The notes: generated by a model not told the origin, from the sequence alone. Positions 11,340 to 23,689 are shown, counted from the first letter of the stretch. The stretch: 64,000 bases of DNA from Isoetes taiwanensis (GCA_021234155.1 JAJEKV010000084.1:3231702-3295701); one strand, 5' to 3'. Numbers and translations are program-made.

Positions 11340-12285
11340 CGAAAGTTTGTGCTTGAAGTCACGCCATGAGGGGCCGTGACAATTTTGTTGGACTCACGCC
11401 GTGGGGCCGTGATGTTTGAAGTCATAGTTGCATGAAATTTTACCTCCAAAGGCAGAATGATAGGACTAGATATCTGTTATGAGAAAAAAAAGGGCTTCAA
11501 TATTAGGAGTGGAGAACACCAAAATGTGGCCCATCTCTTGAATGGTCGTCGAAAGTCTCTCTATGAAAGAGAAAAATGGTAAAAGATATCCTTGAAAAAG
11601 TTCGTGACAATGTGTTGACAATAGAGATTGTCCAGGAAAGGAACTCAAAATGTTCCACGCCGTGGGGCCGTGGATACGGAAGCATTTATTTTTTATTGCA
11701 TGGTTTTTTCTCTGTGTGAGTGTGGGTCACGCGTCCCACGCAAGGAAATGGTGCCACGCCCGTGATGGGCCGTGGGCTTTGTTCTTGACCCACGCCGTGG
11801 GAGGCCGTGGGAGGCCGTGGATGCCGTGGGAGGCCGTGGCACGCCCTGAACCTTTGTCGCCCTGAAGCTTCTTGTCGTGGAGACTCTGTGAAACCACGCT
11901 TATCATCTAACGGAGGAAGTGTGCCACGCCGTGAGGGGCCGTGGGCTTATTGAGACTTGAACAGAGCTACACCAAGAGAAATTGCGCCACGCCGTGATGG
12001 GCCGTGGGCGAAGTTCTGCAACAGGGATGTGAATAGAGTGACGACTGAGAAGTGAAGAGAGAATTGGTGCCACGCCGTGATGGGCCGTGGGCTTGTCTTG
12101 ATGCAGACCAAACCCTTTGAAGAAAACACAGGCAAAACTAGTGGTTGATCGGTTTGGACGTGGCGAAGATGGTGGTTTCTTAAAAATCTTGGGGTCACAG
12201 AGCCGTGGGTGGGTGGGCGTCACGCTTCCCATTTTGTGAAAGCCATAGATTGGTCCACGCCGTGGAGGGCCGTGGAGTTGGTTTC
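11340..12285. repeat. Internal dispersed fold-back motifs of the LTR element (CCACGCCGTG..GGCCGTGG)
   Basis: At least nine copies of a motif like CCACGCCGTGATGGGCCGTGG occur here: near 11360, 11397, 11657, 11755, 11790-11850, 11925, 11988, 12070 and 12257. The ends CCACG and CGTGG are complementary, so each copy can form a small hairpin. No protein-coding reason is visible. The motif differs from the CACGC..GCGTG palindromes at 44-52 kb. Confidence 0.75.
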
Positions 12286-12760
12286 TTCAAGAGGCTTGAG
12301 TAGAGGCACAGAATTCGTGCCCAAGTTTTGCCAGAAGATGAGTTCTTGCAGAAAAGAGGCATTTGATTGCCACGAAAATACTGAGGGTGTATCACTGCAG
12401 CTATCGCTGGAAGATGGCTTCACGATGTTGCTTAGAAATGCAGAGCTGTGTGCCAGCGTGATCATATGTAGTTGAAAATTTCTGAAGCCAACAGACAGAT
12501 GTTAACAGTGTGTGGTAAGTTATAGCAGAGCCGTCATACCAGGTAAAGATCTTGGACGGAAAAGAAGTGAGTTGATAAGCCCCTGCATGATGCTCGGATT
12601 TTGGGGTGCTGTTGCAAACTCTGCCCTGCTCCTTTGAAGGCAGAAGGAGTGGATTTAGCAGGTTTTGGCGAGATGCTCCGGAAATACCAGCAGGATTGGG
12701 GCTGGCTCAGCGGATGTGGCAGAGAAAACTTTCTAAGCTTATCCTGGAAGAACTTGATTT

Positions 12761-12832
12761 GTCGATGTAGTATAGTGGTAAGTATTCCCGCCTGTCACGC
12801 GGGTGACCCGGGTTCGTTCCCCGGCATCGGCG
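12761..12832 (+). tRNA. tRNA-Asp(GTC)-like sequence, the extended primer-binding site of the LTR element
   Basis: The 72 bases fold as a complete tRNA. The acceptor stem GTCGATG/CATCGGC is fully paired (one G-T), the anticodon loop CTGTCAC gives GTC (Asp), and the T-arm is CCGGG/CCCGG. It is followed by CCA (12833-12835), one G, then the LTR boundary. On the minus strand this puts TGGCGCCGATGCCGGGG exactly at the PBS position. An ordinary PBS copies only about 18 tRNA bases; here the homology covers the whole tRNA. Position 58, nearly always A (methylated) in tRNAs, is T (12817). CCA is encoded, unlike in nuclear tRNA genes. It most likely derives from reverse transcription of the primer tRNA. 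Whether Pol III transcribes it is unknown. Confidence 0.9.
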
Positions 12833-12836
12833 CCAG

Positions 12837-13282
12837 TGTTGATGTTTGGGGTTCTTGGCATCACCTTGTAGCAGCAGTCCATGACTGCCGGATGCCACAA
12901 GGCTGCCCCAAATGCTCATGGATCAACAAAAGAAGGTGGGAAGAAACTCCAAGAACAAGAACAAAGCAAAGAATGAACAAAACTGAATCATATTGATGCT
13001 CCAAAAGGAGGTGCTCCAAAACGTGAGCAAAAACCTAAACAATGAGAGGAAATGCTCTCTCTAAATAGTAGAGCAAAACCCTAACCCTAACTCACATCTC
13101 ACCTACCACAGATCTAGGCTAAATCTGGGCCATAGATCGTGGGGTCCAATATGACAAAGACATGTGGCCTATGCCACCTACCACATATGTGGGCTAAATC
13201 TGGACCCTAGATCAAGTGGTCCAATGTGATAAATACATGTGGCCTATGCCATCATACATATGTTTAGCCCAAAGGGCTAACA
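12837..13282 (-). repeat. 5' LTR of the minus-strand element
   Basis: 446 bp, over 99% identical to the LTR at 10037-10483. It is followed (minus-strand sense) by one base and then the tRNA-Asp primer-binding site, which identifies it as the 5' LTR. Confidence 0.95.
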
Positions 13283-14218
13283 CGTCCTCGATCCCGTTTT
13301 TTGTTAAGGAAGTCCTTTTCTATTCGGGAGGTTTTTGTTGTTTTCATGCCCCATTCTAGAATCCCATCGATCCGAGCCCTCGGATCGCCATTCTAGAATG
13401 GGGCGAGCATGCATGTCTTGCATGCATGCATGCGGTGCATGCCTTCTCTGGTTGGGAGTTCGCTATTTTAGGCGAGGTTCTTCATCGACGTCTCATCGGC
13501 GCTTCCTCTTCTCTCTCAGCAGTACCTTCTTCTTTTTTCTTTGAACCCACCCTCCCCCCCTTCTTTGTTTAATGTATTTGTCGCCTGGCACGCGTGACTA
13601 GCCCCTCTATTTGAAGAGGTTATTGTTTTATTGTCGCGTGGCACGCGTGATCAGCCCCTCCACTTTGGGAGGTTTGTTTTGTCACATTTTTTCTAGTGTT
13701 GGTGATGTGCAGGTACAGGTTGGCGAGCGGCAGCAGCTTCGACTTCTCCAGTCGTGGGTTTTGGGAGTGCTTCTCTGCCTTACGTTTGTCCAAGCCCCTT
13801 GCCGAAGGCTTATCACTAGGGTTTTTCCTCGAAAACCCGAAAGGACAGGGTTTTTTAATCCTGGTGATAAGCTTTCGGCAGGTACACAAGCCAAACATCT
13901 GTTAGCATTGTATTTTATGGGGTCCAAATTATATAATTGGACATTCCCTTTATTTTTTCGTGGGTAGTTCGCATGCCCACTAGCCACAATTGTAGAAAAT
14001 CTGCTGAGATGAATGAATAGAATAGAATAGAATATGATTTTACTTTGACTGGCCCCATCGCTAAGGATAGTCTTGACTTATTTTAACAGCCAAAACGATG
14101 TAACATTCCGTGTGTTGATGAGCCTCCTCAGTAGATTGCTTAGCCCGATGAAGTTGATTGATGAGAAGCCTATCTATGAGGTTTTTGTTGTTTTTATGCG
14201 AGCCCCATTCTAGAATTA

Positions 14219-15734
14219 ATAAACTTGCTTTTTGTCCTTTAAAAAAAAAAAATCCCAACCATACAAGAAACCCTAATTATGACACCCATCACATATAATG
14301 CCATATTCCATTTAGTGGCTACCATATTGGTTTACATGGTTTTAATCCATCCATTGACACATAAATGCCTAGTTTGAATATTTTTTTTAACTAATAATTT
14401 GTCTGGTAGTGTTTTTCTCAACAAGCTAACCTAATCAAATGCAAGCTGAATTCAAGCTTAAAACTGCCCAAGCCTCCTGTTGCGCCTTTTTGCTAGTTTT
14501 TTTTGTTTTTTTATAAGTAATGATGGGAAGCATTTACACTATATGCAGGTAGTACTACGTGGTGCTCTAATAATGTTGTATGCAAGAGATAGAAATTTGA
14601 AATAAGGATCTCCTATGGGAATAATGTGGGCGTTTAAAAATAACAAAGACTATTGGAAATGTTTCTTAAAATAATATTTTGGTCCAGGTTCTTTGACCAT
14701 GAACCAGAGAAAAATGGCATGACGCATGATCTGGCATATTGTCTAGACTCCTAATCCTATCACTCAAGCGTTGGCTCCACAGAATCGCTCCATAGCATTG
14801 GATATTTCAACATTTTGAGGTATGATACTCTCGTAGATAAGGAATGTCGGTAACACGTTATTTAGGTTATATATTGCATTCAGCTCTAGAACCAACATAT
14901 GCTGAGCATTGAGCCGTCTGGCGTGGCAAAACCTTATCCAAAAGCAAAGATATAGTTGTTCCTGCCAACAACTATCGGAATCCTGCTAGATCTGTGTCGC
15001 TGGGCATCATTATGTGATGATTGCTAATATGGCACTACAGATTATTTACAACAGAACATGATATCTTATATCATGCACCAACTTTTTCCAATTGTGTATA
15101 AAGGAAATGATTGTTTTACTCGAACTGATCTTTCGCAATGGTGTAGGTGAAGCCACTCCAGTCTTGATTTGAGGCCTCAACTTGAGTAACTGTAGATGTC
15201 AATGAAGATATTCTAGTCTCTAGGCTTCAATTTGAGCACTTATTGCGTATGACAAGTGAAGAATTTATTTTTGCACAATCATACTACATCATATGCAATC
15301 TTAAGGGCTCACATTCTAAGGATTAATTAAAACTCTTAAAGGCCATTCTATATACCTTTGTTTGGGGTTCTAGTTTAGGGAATCATGTGAGTGAGAAAGT
15401 TTGACTTCAAACACATGATGCGCCAAATAACACTATCATGCAAAATCTATTTGTGTTTAAACTAGTGCCTAATCCCGCCTTGATTATTATGTGGGAGGCA
15501 AACAAGAAATCCATTCTTGGCCTAGCAGAGGATAACAATGTAGTAATTGACTCATGCAACACTATATAGGGTTAGAAAATAGTTGTATTAGTAGAGACTA
15601 GATATTTAAAGTTAAACCCACAGCCAATCTCCGAGGATAAAAGTTTGGACCTAGCATTTGTTTCTTAGCGCAACAGCCTGACCACAACTGCCCCCTTATC
15701 TCGAAGGCTAGCCTATCCACGTGTCTAAAAAAAA
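14219..15734. other. No recognisable gene
   Basis: AT-rich sequence with homopolymer runs. I see no supported exon, RNA gene or repeat structure beyond weak local similarities. Confidence 0.45.
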
Positions 15735-16206
15735 AATCTGAGTGGTTATGGCTTAGCCTAAGCGGTCCTTCAAAATTCGATGGCCGTTCTGCACCGTCGC
15801 CTAGGTTAGAGCAGAAGATGCTCCACAAAGGTATGGATCGACGCCTTATGATGCTCCAAAAAAATAAATCTGGGTTTTGTTAGCTCTATTTGTCGTAACT
15901 CTATTTCAGTCTTAATTAAGATCATATTCAAGATCATAGTTCCCGGCATCACAGAATAATTTGAGTTGGATGTGGCTTAAGCCATTTGATCATGACTGTT
16001 TCCAAAATTCAATTGCCGTTTTGGACCATCGCCTAGGTTAGATCAGAAGATGCTCCACAAAGATATGGATTGTCGCTATGGTGAAGGTCAGAAGATGATC
16101 CACAAAGGTAAATTAGGGTTTTTATAGCTCCTATATATCATAGCTTTACCCAGCCTTAATTAAGGTCATATTCAAGATTATAGTTCCCGTCATCACAGAA
16201 TAATGA
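15735..16206. repeat. Tandem pair of a roughly 240-bp repeat
   Basis: Two adjacent units (about 15735-15966 and 15967-16206) share GGCTTAGCC/GGCTTAAGCC, GACCATCGCCTAGGTTAGA, CAGAAGATGCTCCACAAAG and TCTTAATTAAGATCATATTC followed by CACAGAATAAT. The start of the unit also appears at 23690-23770 next to a simple-repeat tail, so the family is probably a dispersed short retroelement. Confidence 0.75.
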
Positions 16207-19200
16207 CTCCTATCATTTGAGACGTGAATTACTCTGCCATGCCATTTGCATTTCGGGTTCTCACTTTGGTATGGACCAACCCGTCTATTTGCCAGAGTTT
16301 GCTCTGTAATCAGTGCAAGTTGATGTTTGGATGTGGTGGGGTCAGTTCTAGCTGCAAAGGCATGTGCAATGCATTCTTTAGTAAAAACCTCTGCATGACA
16401 TGATTAAAAGTTTTATCTGATGAACAGGGCCTGAGTGATGATTTCTCTGGTGCTAGCCTTTATATGGCAATTATACAGTCTATGGCTTTTAATTCATCAA
16501 CACAAAGGTATGCCAGTCTGTATGTCTCTTAAGTTGCCGGCTGCCCTCAATGCGTCAAATAAGGAGGGGCGATTTGAACTCAATGCATCGGCATATGTCT
16601 ATGACTCTTTTACATTAATTATTGGAATTTGAAAGACCAAAACATCCCCCTTTGCTATGGTGTAGGGCAATAATGGTAGTCAATCCACGTTTTGATCTAC
16701 GTACCTTGCTGCTGATGTGTTGCAGAACCAAAAATTCTATATGCAGCATTCTGTATCTCTAATGTGGCCACTCATCGCTCCTTCAGCCTGCCATTTCCAT
16801 CCTAGGTTTATTTTAATCAATTATTATCAGCACATAATGTTGCAAACTGGTAAAGGACGTATATGTGCTGATAGGGTACCTCTGCATAGGCATCCTCTAA
16901 ACTAGTGGCTAGATGGAGTATTATAGCTTGGCAGCTTCCCAATTCCAGGCAATTGCATCAGAATATATTTGTCATGTTTAGGGCTGTGCATATGCTCAGT
17001 TTAATAGGATACCTCTGCATAGGGATCCTCTAAACTGTTGACTAAGCTTCCCAAGGAGTACGGATGCAATAGAATTGACAATTTCTCTCTGGAACAGTTA
17101 AACTATCCATTTGGCGTTATTAATTTGTTTGCTTGAAATTATTTTCTTGGTTTAGGCTTAGCGTGATTTAGCTGAATTATGTTGAAGATTAGTTCTCCAG
17201 AGAATTTTAGTTCAATTGCTGGTTTGAACCTCTTGTGTTTTCCTGTCATTACATAGTTTAGCCCATTGGTTGTTCTTACTTGGTTGAAACCAATACATGA
17301 CCACATCTACTAGCAGCTTCTAAAAATTCCTGCTTTTAAATAACCATGATATGAAAACAACAAAAGTTGAGGGCCCAGTACAAGTGCATAGTACAACTAC
17401 ATACAGTCCCAGATATGGTGATATGCTTGTGCACACTGTTTACTACGAGCAATGGTACAGATTTATGTAGATGAGACTGAGATGCTGGTTTCTAGTTGGC
17501 AGAGGGGATAAGCTGCTACTCAATAGTACAGAAACGGTCGAGAGAAACGGCCACTTAACCATACAGTCCAACAATGCAATGAGAACATCAATGCTTTGTG
17601 AAGAAGATGTCTAAAGATTATTTACATTTAACTTTAGCTTGTCTTGTTGGGAGTTATGACGATGCATATTGCTTTTTTGCAGATCTTGAGCATGGAGCGA
17701 CCTGCTATTGCTAAAAGTTTATGAAAACTTAAGAGTAAGAAGTAAGAATTCACGTTGTAGGGGTTTAATTGATGAGGGTTATCATTGTTTTGATTCTATG
17801 TTACAAGATTATCTCTTTAGACCACTAGCAGATCATTGGAGATGCATGCTTTCGCTTTTAAGCAGAGCATGGAAAATAGATGAAGTCGAGGACTTTTTAC
17901 TAAATACCAATAGAGCCTGATTTTGTGAGTTGGGCTGAATTCTTGGGAGTGTTCTGGGTGGTACGAGAAAAATGCACCTTAGATCATATGTTTGATGAAT
18001 TCTGGGCAGATAAGAAACAATTCTTATGAATCAGTTGGGAGTTCTATGATAAACAAATAAAAGGATTCAGTCAATTAACGATCATCTTCAGGAAGGCAAG
18101 TTGCGTGCTGCTTACGGAAGTCAGGCTTGTTTCAATAAGTTAAGATCATGAATGATATTAGGCTGTGCCATTGGTTTAGTGGCTGCGTTTCCAGCTCATG
18201 GATTATCCAGAAATAAGATTGCATGCTCGCTGTGTCTCTAACTGCCAATTGTGGCAAATAAGAACATCCTTTTTCGTCAAGTACTGTTTGATCTCTCATA
18301 GCCTGGACATTACAGCCAACTGTGGCAAATAAGAACCTCCTTCCTTTCTAGAATTCTTCGTCAAGTATTCTGTTTGATCTCTCATAACCTGGGCATTACA
18401 GTTTGATATTTAAATTTTGGAGTGTCGGAGTGTCAAATCCATTCATGTTTGGTCAAATCATTTCATGAAATCATACAAGAGTCTTGTTGGAGACTTTAAT
18501 GCTTGTATAGGTCGATCTAGAACTTGAAAGTTCTATTTTAAAGAAGCCACTTTTTGAAGGGAAATTTATTGACTTCCTAGACTGAGGAAAAAATATTGTC
18601 TTCTGGGGCGTGGGGTTCAATTCTCCAATCTCTTTTTTTAGGTGCCGTACTGCTGCTGTTTAATCTAACTTTCACGAACAGCATACATAAGAAAATCAAG
18701 GAACTGGTAGAATCTTCTCCACATGGTCTAAGAGAATCATCTTCTCCACATGATGGTCTGATGGCACTTTGGTTAGAAATGGGATGCAAGGACATCCCAT
18801 ATTTTGATATGCCACCATATTAAAACATATTCTGCTTAAAAGCTCTAGTATTGCACTTGACTTGAAAGCTCTAGTATTGTAGCATTCTTAACAATCACCT
18901 CAGGAAAATGTGAATGAATACAATTGTTGCAAACAATGCTCTGTCGTGATTACTACCATCTCGGATCATAACATAAGCACACACTTGTACCATGATGGGG
19001 CATCTAAGATACGGGAGTTGTTTTAATGCTAAAATTTTCATATCAGATAAACACGAGAGTTGTGCTAATGCTAAAATTTTCATGTCAGTTGACATCATCA
19101 TCTATTGCTCAATGCTAATTTGAAGTTAGTGTGCATGTCAATTGGCACCATCTGTAGGTTGTAGTGGATATCACTTTCTGTTATCTTGCAATATTGGCTA

Positions 19201-20785
19201 TCTTGCAATATTGGCCTTAGTTGGTCTTGGTTGTCTTGCAATATTGGCCTTAGTTGGTCTTGTTCAAGAATTTTTTTTTTATCTTGAGCAAATGCAACAT
19301 GTATCCTTGACACACGCTCCCCCCCCCCCAAAAATAAAATAAAATAAAAAAATAAATAAAGGGGGCTAACAAAAAAGTGCAGCATAAGGTTTGGGCAATT
19401 TTAAGCTTGGAAAAGATAGTCACATCCATTAGATATAGTTTTATTAAGCTTTTGGAATGGAATCGAATCAAATAATATGATAACAAAGGAGCATTGTTTT
19501 AAAAAATATACCAAGACAGCTTAAGTTCATATGGATACCAAGACAGCTTAAGTTCATATGGATAGTGTAAGAAAAGGGCATGAGGATTTATGCGATATGA
19601 ATGAATTGAAGGGAGATTTGGTGATCTAATGAGAAAACAAATATAGTAGGGCATATATTGGTGACAACGAGGTGAGTTAAATGTTCAAAATAAATGGAAG
19701 CACAAGGATGCGTGTCACTATCAAGCCTGGTATGCCGCCACTAGGTTGCCACAGTTCATGATGATTTTGAAGTTGAGTATAATAATACAATATTCAACAG
19801 TTGCCTAGAAACCATGGATTATAAGTGTTCATTTGTTGCAAATTGGCCACTCGACAGAGGGCGCTCCAATGATTTGTAAGGTACGCATCTTGCCAAAATG
19901 TAGGCAAAAAGGCCTATTCATGAAATAAGGTTATGAGGACGGATTAAAAAAGCTGGTTGGCTTTTGTTAATAGAGCAATATCCTTGGCATTCTGTTAACA
20001 GAGCATTATCCTTAGCATTTGAAAATTACGATTTCTTTCTTCTTCAATGAGACTGAAATTCCTCGCAACATATGCCTTCAATACCAATTTGTGGCCATCA
20101 GTAGCAAAAGCAGAATGGGCTTGGCGAGAAGGCAGAAGCGAAGGTTCCCACTTAAAAAACTTTCCAGGAGGACAAAAAATTGCATTTTAGATCAACAGTC
20201 AGTATTTCATGGCCATTCCTCCTATGGAATCGAAAACTATTATGGATTACAATACATATAAGTACATATAACTACTAGAGAGGATTTCCATCAAAAGTTT
20301 GCAGGTTCCAAATTCACTTCCTCTGCTGCAGAGTTTTAAGAAATTTGTTACAAGGCTAGATTATAACCACAAGAAACTAGTAAAATTGAAAGGGAAATCT
20401 AGGTAGAGACTCGGAAATACTTTTATCAGGCAAACTTATCAGCTCAATCTTGTAGATGCAGCACCTTTTTCAATCTTTGGTGAGAGTGACCAGGATGAAA
20501 ACGTGAATATTGACAACTAGAGATGTGAGAAGGCTAACAAAAGACAGACGAGAGAGGTGGCAACACTTGGTTTGTTTTCTACCAAACTTAAAGACAAGGG
20601 ACAAGTTCATTCCTTCCTTGACCAAATGGAATTGATATTGGTTAAGTTCAGTGGCTCAACCACAAATGACAGTATTTGCTAAATAAAACTATAGCTGGTT
20701 AGAGGAAGAAAATGGGAGCAATATGCTAGCATATGAAAGCTAGGGATTTTTCTTGCCAATAATACAATAACTGCATGAAGTACTA
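16207..20785. other. No recognisable gene; small tandem duplications only
   Basis: No motif-bearing reading frame is found. Local structure includes a doubled segment at 18241-18401 (GTGGCAAATAAGAAC with CTGTTTGATCTCTCATA), a 27-bp duplication at 19508-19561 (ATACCAAGACAGCTTAAGTT), and repeats of ATCTTGCAATATTGGC near 19190-19260. Confidence 0.45.
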
Positions 20786-21025
20786 CTAATCTTGTTGCGT
20801 TTTGCATGCCTCTGTTACCGCCCCTTCCTCATTGCCTCCCCATAAGAAGTTACGAACCATAGAGGAGATTTCCCGCACCTTGCTTTCTGGCACCAGGATG
20901 ATAGAGGCCATACAAATATGAGTCGAACATAGGACGGACTTTGCCACTGTGACCCTGCCAGCCATGCTCAAACATTGGGACCGTGTAAAATAGCTGTGAA
21001 TCTCTTGGAAGACATGCATTTGCAA
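20786..21025 (-). pseudogene. LINE-type reverse transcriptase C-terminal fragment
   Basis: The minus-strand frame contains SMAGRVTVAKSVL followed about 20 residues later by VREISSMVRNFLWGG. This order (S-x-AGR-x-T-x-x-KSVL, then I-x-x-x-x-R-x-FLWGG) is characteristic of the region just after the reverse transcriptase domain in plant LINEs. The catalytic RT motifs upstream are missing and the frame ends soon after FLWGG, so this is a dead fragment. Confidence 0.75.
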
Positions 21026-22689
21026 TATAATGGAGGAAGAATAATGGGATTGAAGAGGATAGTGGGGAAAGCCTTAAAAGAATAGTGAGATAGTGAGGAA
21101 AATTCGACATTGCAACTAGGGGGGGCAATGGACAAGGGGCCAAGAAATATTGCTCTCAGACTATCCCAATCCCAATGTGTAAAAGCCATGCCGGATTTGA
21201 AAAGAAAAGGGATTGGCAGGAAAATATAATATTAAGAGCATCATAATATATTTGTGAGAAACCTTGAAGTCTCTATCCAAGGACTGCATCGGCGGTTGGA
21301 AGACCATAAATTTCCAAAAGGAAACATAAAAATACAGAAATACTGATAATAATGAGATCACAATAAATGATCTCATTATAAATGAGGTACTATAAGCTGA
21401 CCTATCATCATATGTATTGTTATAAGGGCTATAACATATTATCTCCAGCAAAAGATGACAAATTTCATACTTCAAATGATATGCAAAATGCTTAAACTCA
21501 AACATGTTTCAAGCCAAGCCTATAGATTTAATGTAGTAAGTTAGAACATCTGTCACTCATGATCGATAGCTGTTGCAGAGAGTAGAGACCAACATTTAAA
21601 CACAAGGAAGATGTATACAAAAATTATTTGAGAAGCACATTAACCTAACCCGGTACTATGGATACGCATGTAAATCAGTGGCAATGGAAATCCGTGGTCA
21701 AAGCCATAGCAAGAAAAACACAGATACAAATATGGCTAGGTGAATTTGGCAAGTTGCACAGTATGGAAAAGCATTTTGGGATTAGGGCGACGTTCCCCAA
21801 CAGGTACGGTTTGCTATTTTTCTTAACCGTCACTTTCCCTAGATCAAGATCTAAGGACCAGGTGAACGTCCACATTCAATTTTAGGACATGTAGATAGCC
21901 TAGACTTTCAGATAAAGTGACACTCAAGATAGGGCTGTTGCGCTAAGAAGAAGGGGAGGGGGGGAGAGAAAGCTGCAAAAATTCTATGAATGGACTAACA
22001 TACTAGGACTAGCTTGAAAGGTTCAAGAAAAGTGCAAGTTGTAGGGATCTCGAAATGGACTAGTTAGACTTGCAATTAGCTTCAAAAGTTCAATACTTTT
22101 TTGTATGAGCATTGGAGCTAAAGTTCGCATCATGGCAACATCTAAGCATAGATGCTTTATTAAAAAATGTCTCTTGTCTCTTGTAGCACATGAAAAATGG
22201 ATGCGCCATAAGATAAAATACAATGAGGAAAAAAAAAATAGTTATTTGGTTTTATGATTGTGGGTACTGCACTAACTGTATTAGCATAGACATAACAACT
22301 TCTAATATCTAAGCCTAGTGAAACATAATTTGTTCTGGTTCCGATTGGGTGCTCGTGGACGACAAAAAACTTACCTTATCTTATTTATCTTATCCTATAG
22401 AAGCATTATTTAAAATTACTTCCTGTAGTAGATGAAAAGGGAATGGGCTATAAGATAGTCGTTTCTTATTTTTGCAATGTGGCCTGCAATATTCTAAAGA
22501 GAGTTAGAGAAATAGAATTGTTTTTTTGGAAATTGAGTTTCAATAGATGTTTATCGATGTTAATAGCTTTTAGGCTCGTAAATCAATGACATAGAATTCC
22601 TCATTGGATCATTCATGTAGAGCAAATAAGGAAACTTAGCCTATTTACTAGTAGTTAAAATAAAAGAGGAGAGGACAACAGTTCTAGTA

Positions 22690-23095
22690 TTATATGACAT
22701 GTGACACAACCATAATAACACTTCTATTATTATATAATAGATGATACAACTATGATATATAGCAACAAGGAGTATATGACACATGGCAATGACACATGAC
22801 ACAACCATGATGTATAGCAACACTTTTAGTAGTACATGACACATGACAATGACACATGATACAACCATGATGTATAACAACACTTCTAGTAGTATATGAC
22901 ACATGATAATGGCACATGACACAACCATGATGTATAGCAACACTTCTAGTAGTATATGATACATGACAATGACAAGTGACACAACCATGATAGATATCAA
23001 CACTTGTAGTAGTATATGACACACGACAATGACACATGACACAACCATGATATATAGCAATACTTCTAGTATTATATGTTATGTGACACAATCAC
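22690..23095. repeat. 60-bp minisatellite, about six units
   Basis: ACACAACCATGATGTATAGC followed by AACACTTCTAGTAGTATATG and ACACATGACAATGACACATG repeats with an exact 60-bp period at 22799, 22859, 22919, 22979 and 23039, with degenerate units on both sides. Units differ by single substitutions without length change. Because 60 is a multiple of three, long open frames arise on the minus strand (repeating YIMVVSCVIVMCH), but this is a consequence of the repeat rather than evidence for a gene. Confidence 0.95.
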
Positions 23096-23689
23096 GTTAT
23101 AAAATGACTACTTGCAATCATGACACTTGCAAGCAAGACATATAAAAGTAACTACTAGTGTTGTATGACACGTGATACAATTATAGCAACACTTCTATGA
23201 CAAGTGAGACTAATGGCATGCTAAACATGACATTTGACATATGTCTCTCAATACAATGAGTAGCAATATATGACATACGGCATGCCACATTTTTAGATTA
23301 TATAATTGGAGTGAGATGCATTTATTGTTTGTTATATAAAATATGACAAGTACATTCAGTGTTGATTTTATTGCATCTGGTAGCTTCACATTATGCTTAA
23401 GGTTCAAAACTTTCTGTTGCGTATCCTTGCTAGTTTCCATTGACACTAAACAACAAAACAATAAATATGCAAAACACACCTTCGGGGGATAAAGGACAAT
23501 CCTCAATGCGTTGTTCTATGAGGATGAAACAAATTTGGGATTGAAAACTTAAAATATCCGAGTATATCTGCAGGCATGAGGAGATTTTCCAAAGGCTCAA
23601 TTTTTTTTTTCCAGAAGGCTCAAAAAGTTTCTCCAGTGGCAATAACCCGAACCTAACCTATATTGAGACTTTTATGTGCCATAAAATTT

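Larger units (their letters stand above)
10037..13282 (-). mobile_element. Young non-autonomous LTR retrotransposon (LARD/TRIM-like), minus strand
   Basis: The element has two LTRs (447 and 446 bp) beginning TGTTAG and ending CAACA on the minus strand, flanked by the 5-bp duplication CGTCC. It has a tRNA-Asp primer-binding site one base inside the 5' LTR (minus-strand 5' LTR = 12837-13282) and a purine tract next to the 3' LTR. The LTRs differ by two substitutions and one single-base indel, so the insertion is recent. The roughly 2.35-kb interior has only short open frames and no gag, protease, integrase or reverse transcriptase motif, so replication must depend on proteins supplied in trans. 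The interior has two internal repeat systems and carries a complete tRNA-Asp sequence. It is inserted in a TCTAGA-palindrome repeat. Confidence 0.93.
9739..14218 (+). repeat. TCTAGA-palindrome repeat family, second full copy, split by an LTR element
   Basis: Unit A (9739-10036 joined to 13288-13349) and unit B (13350-14218) match the copies at 1-1022. The junction of the units forms a large palindrome: CCCCATTCTAGAATCCCATC with CGATCCGAG facing CTCGGATCG and ATTCTAGAATGGGG (13350-13402). The internal hairpin GCCGAAGGCTTATCAC / GTGATAAGCTTTCGGC is kept near 13800-13880. The LTR element at 10037-13282 sits inside unit A. GAATA repeats at 14015-14036 may mark a further small insertion. Confidence 0.75.

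Noticed and set aside
11903-12232. Gag-like gene in the LTR element
   Set aside because: The frame runs through the CCACG hairpin repeats, shows no zinc knuckle or capsid motif, and is interrupted in adjacent regions.
12761-12832. An ordinary functional nuclear tRNA-Asp gene
   Set aside because: CCA is encoded, position 58 is T, and it sits exactly at the PBS of an LTR element, so a retroelement origin is much more likely; expression is not excluded.
22641-23091. Overlapping 139- and 113-codon minus-strand open frames
   Set aside because: They lie wholly in the 60-bp minisatellite; a period divisible by three keeps several frames open and the peptide is simply the repeat.
22690-23095. CRISPR-like array
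   Set aside because: The units are contiguous without unique spacers, and the genome is eukaryotic.
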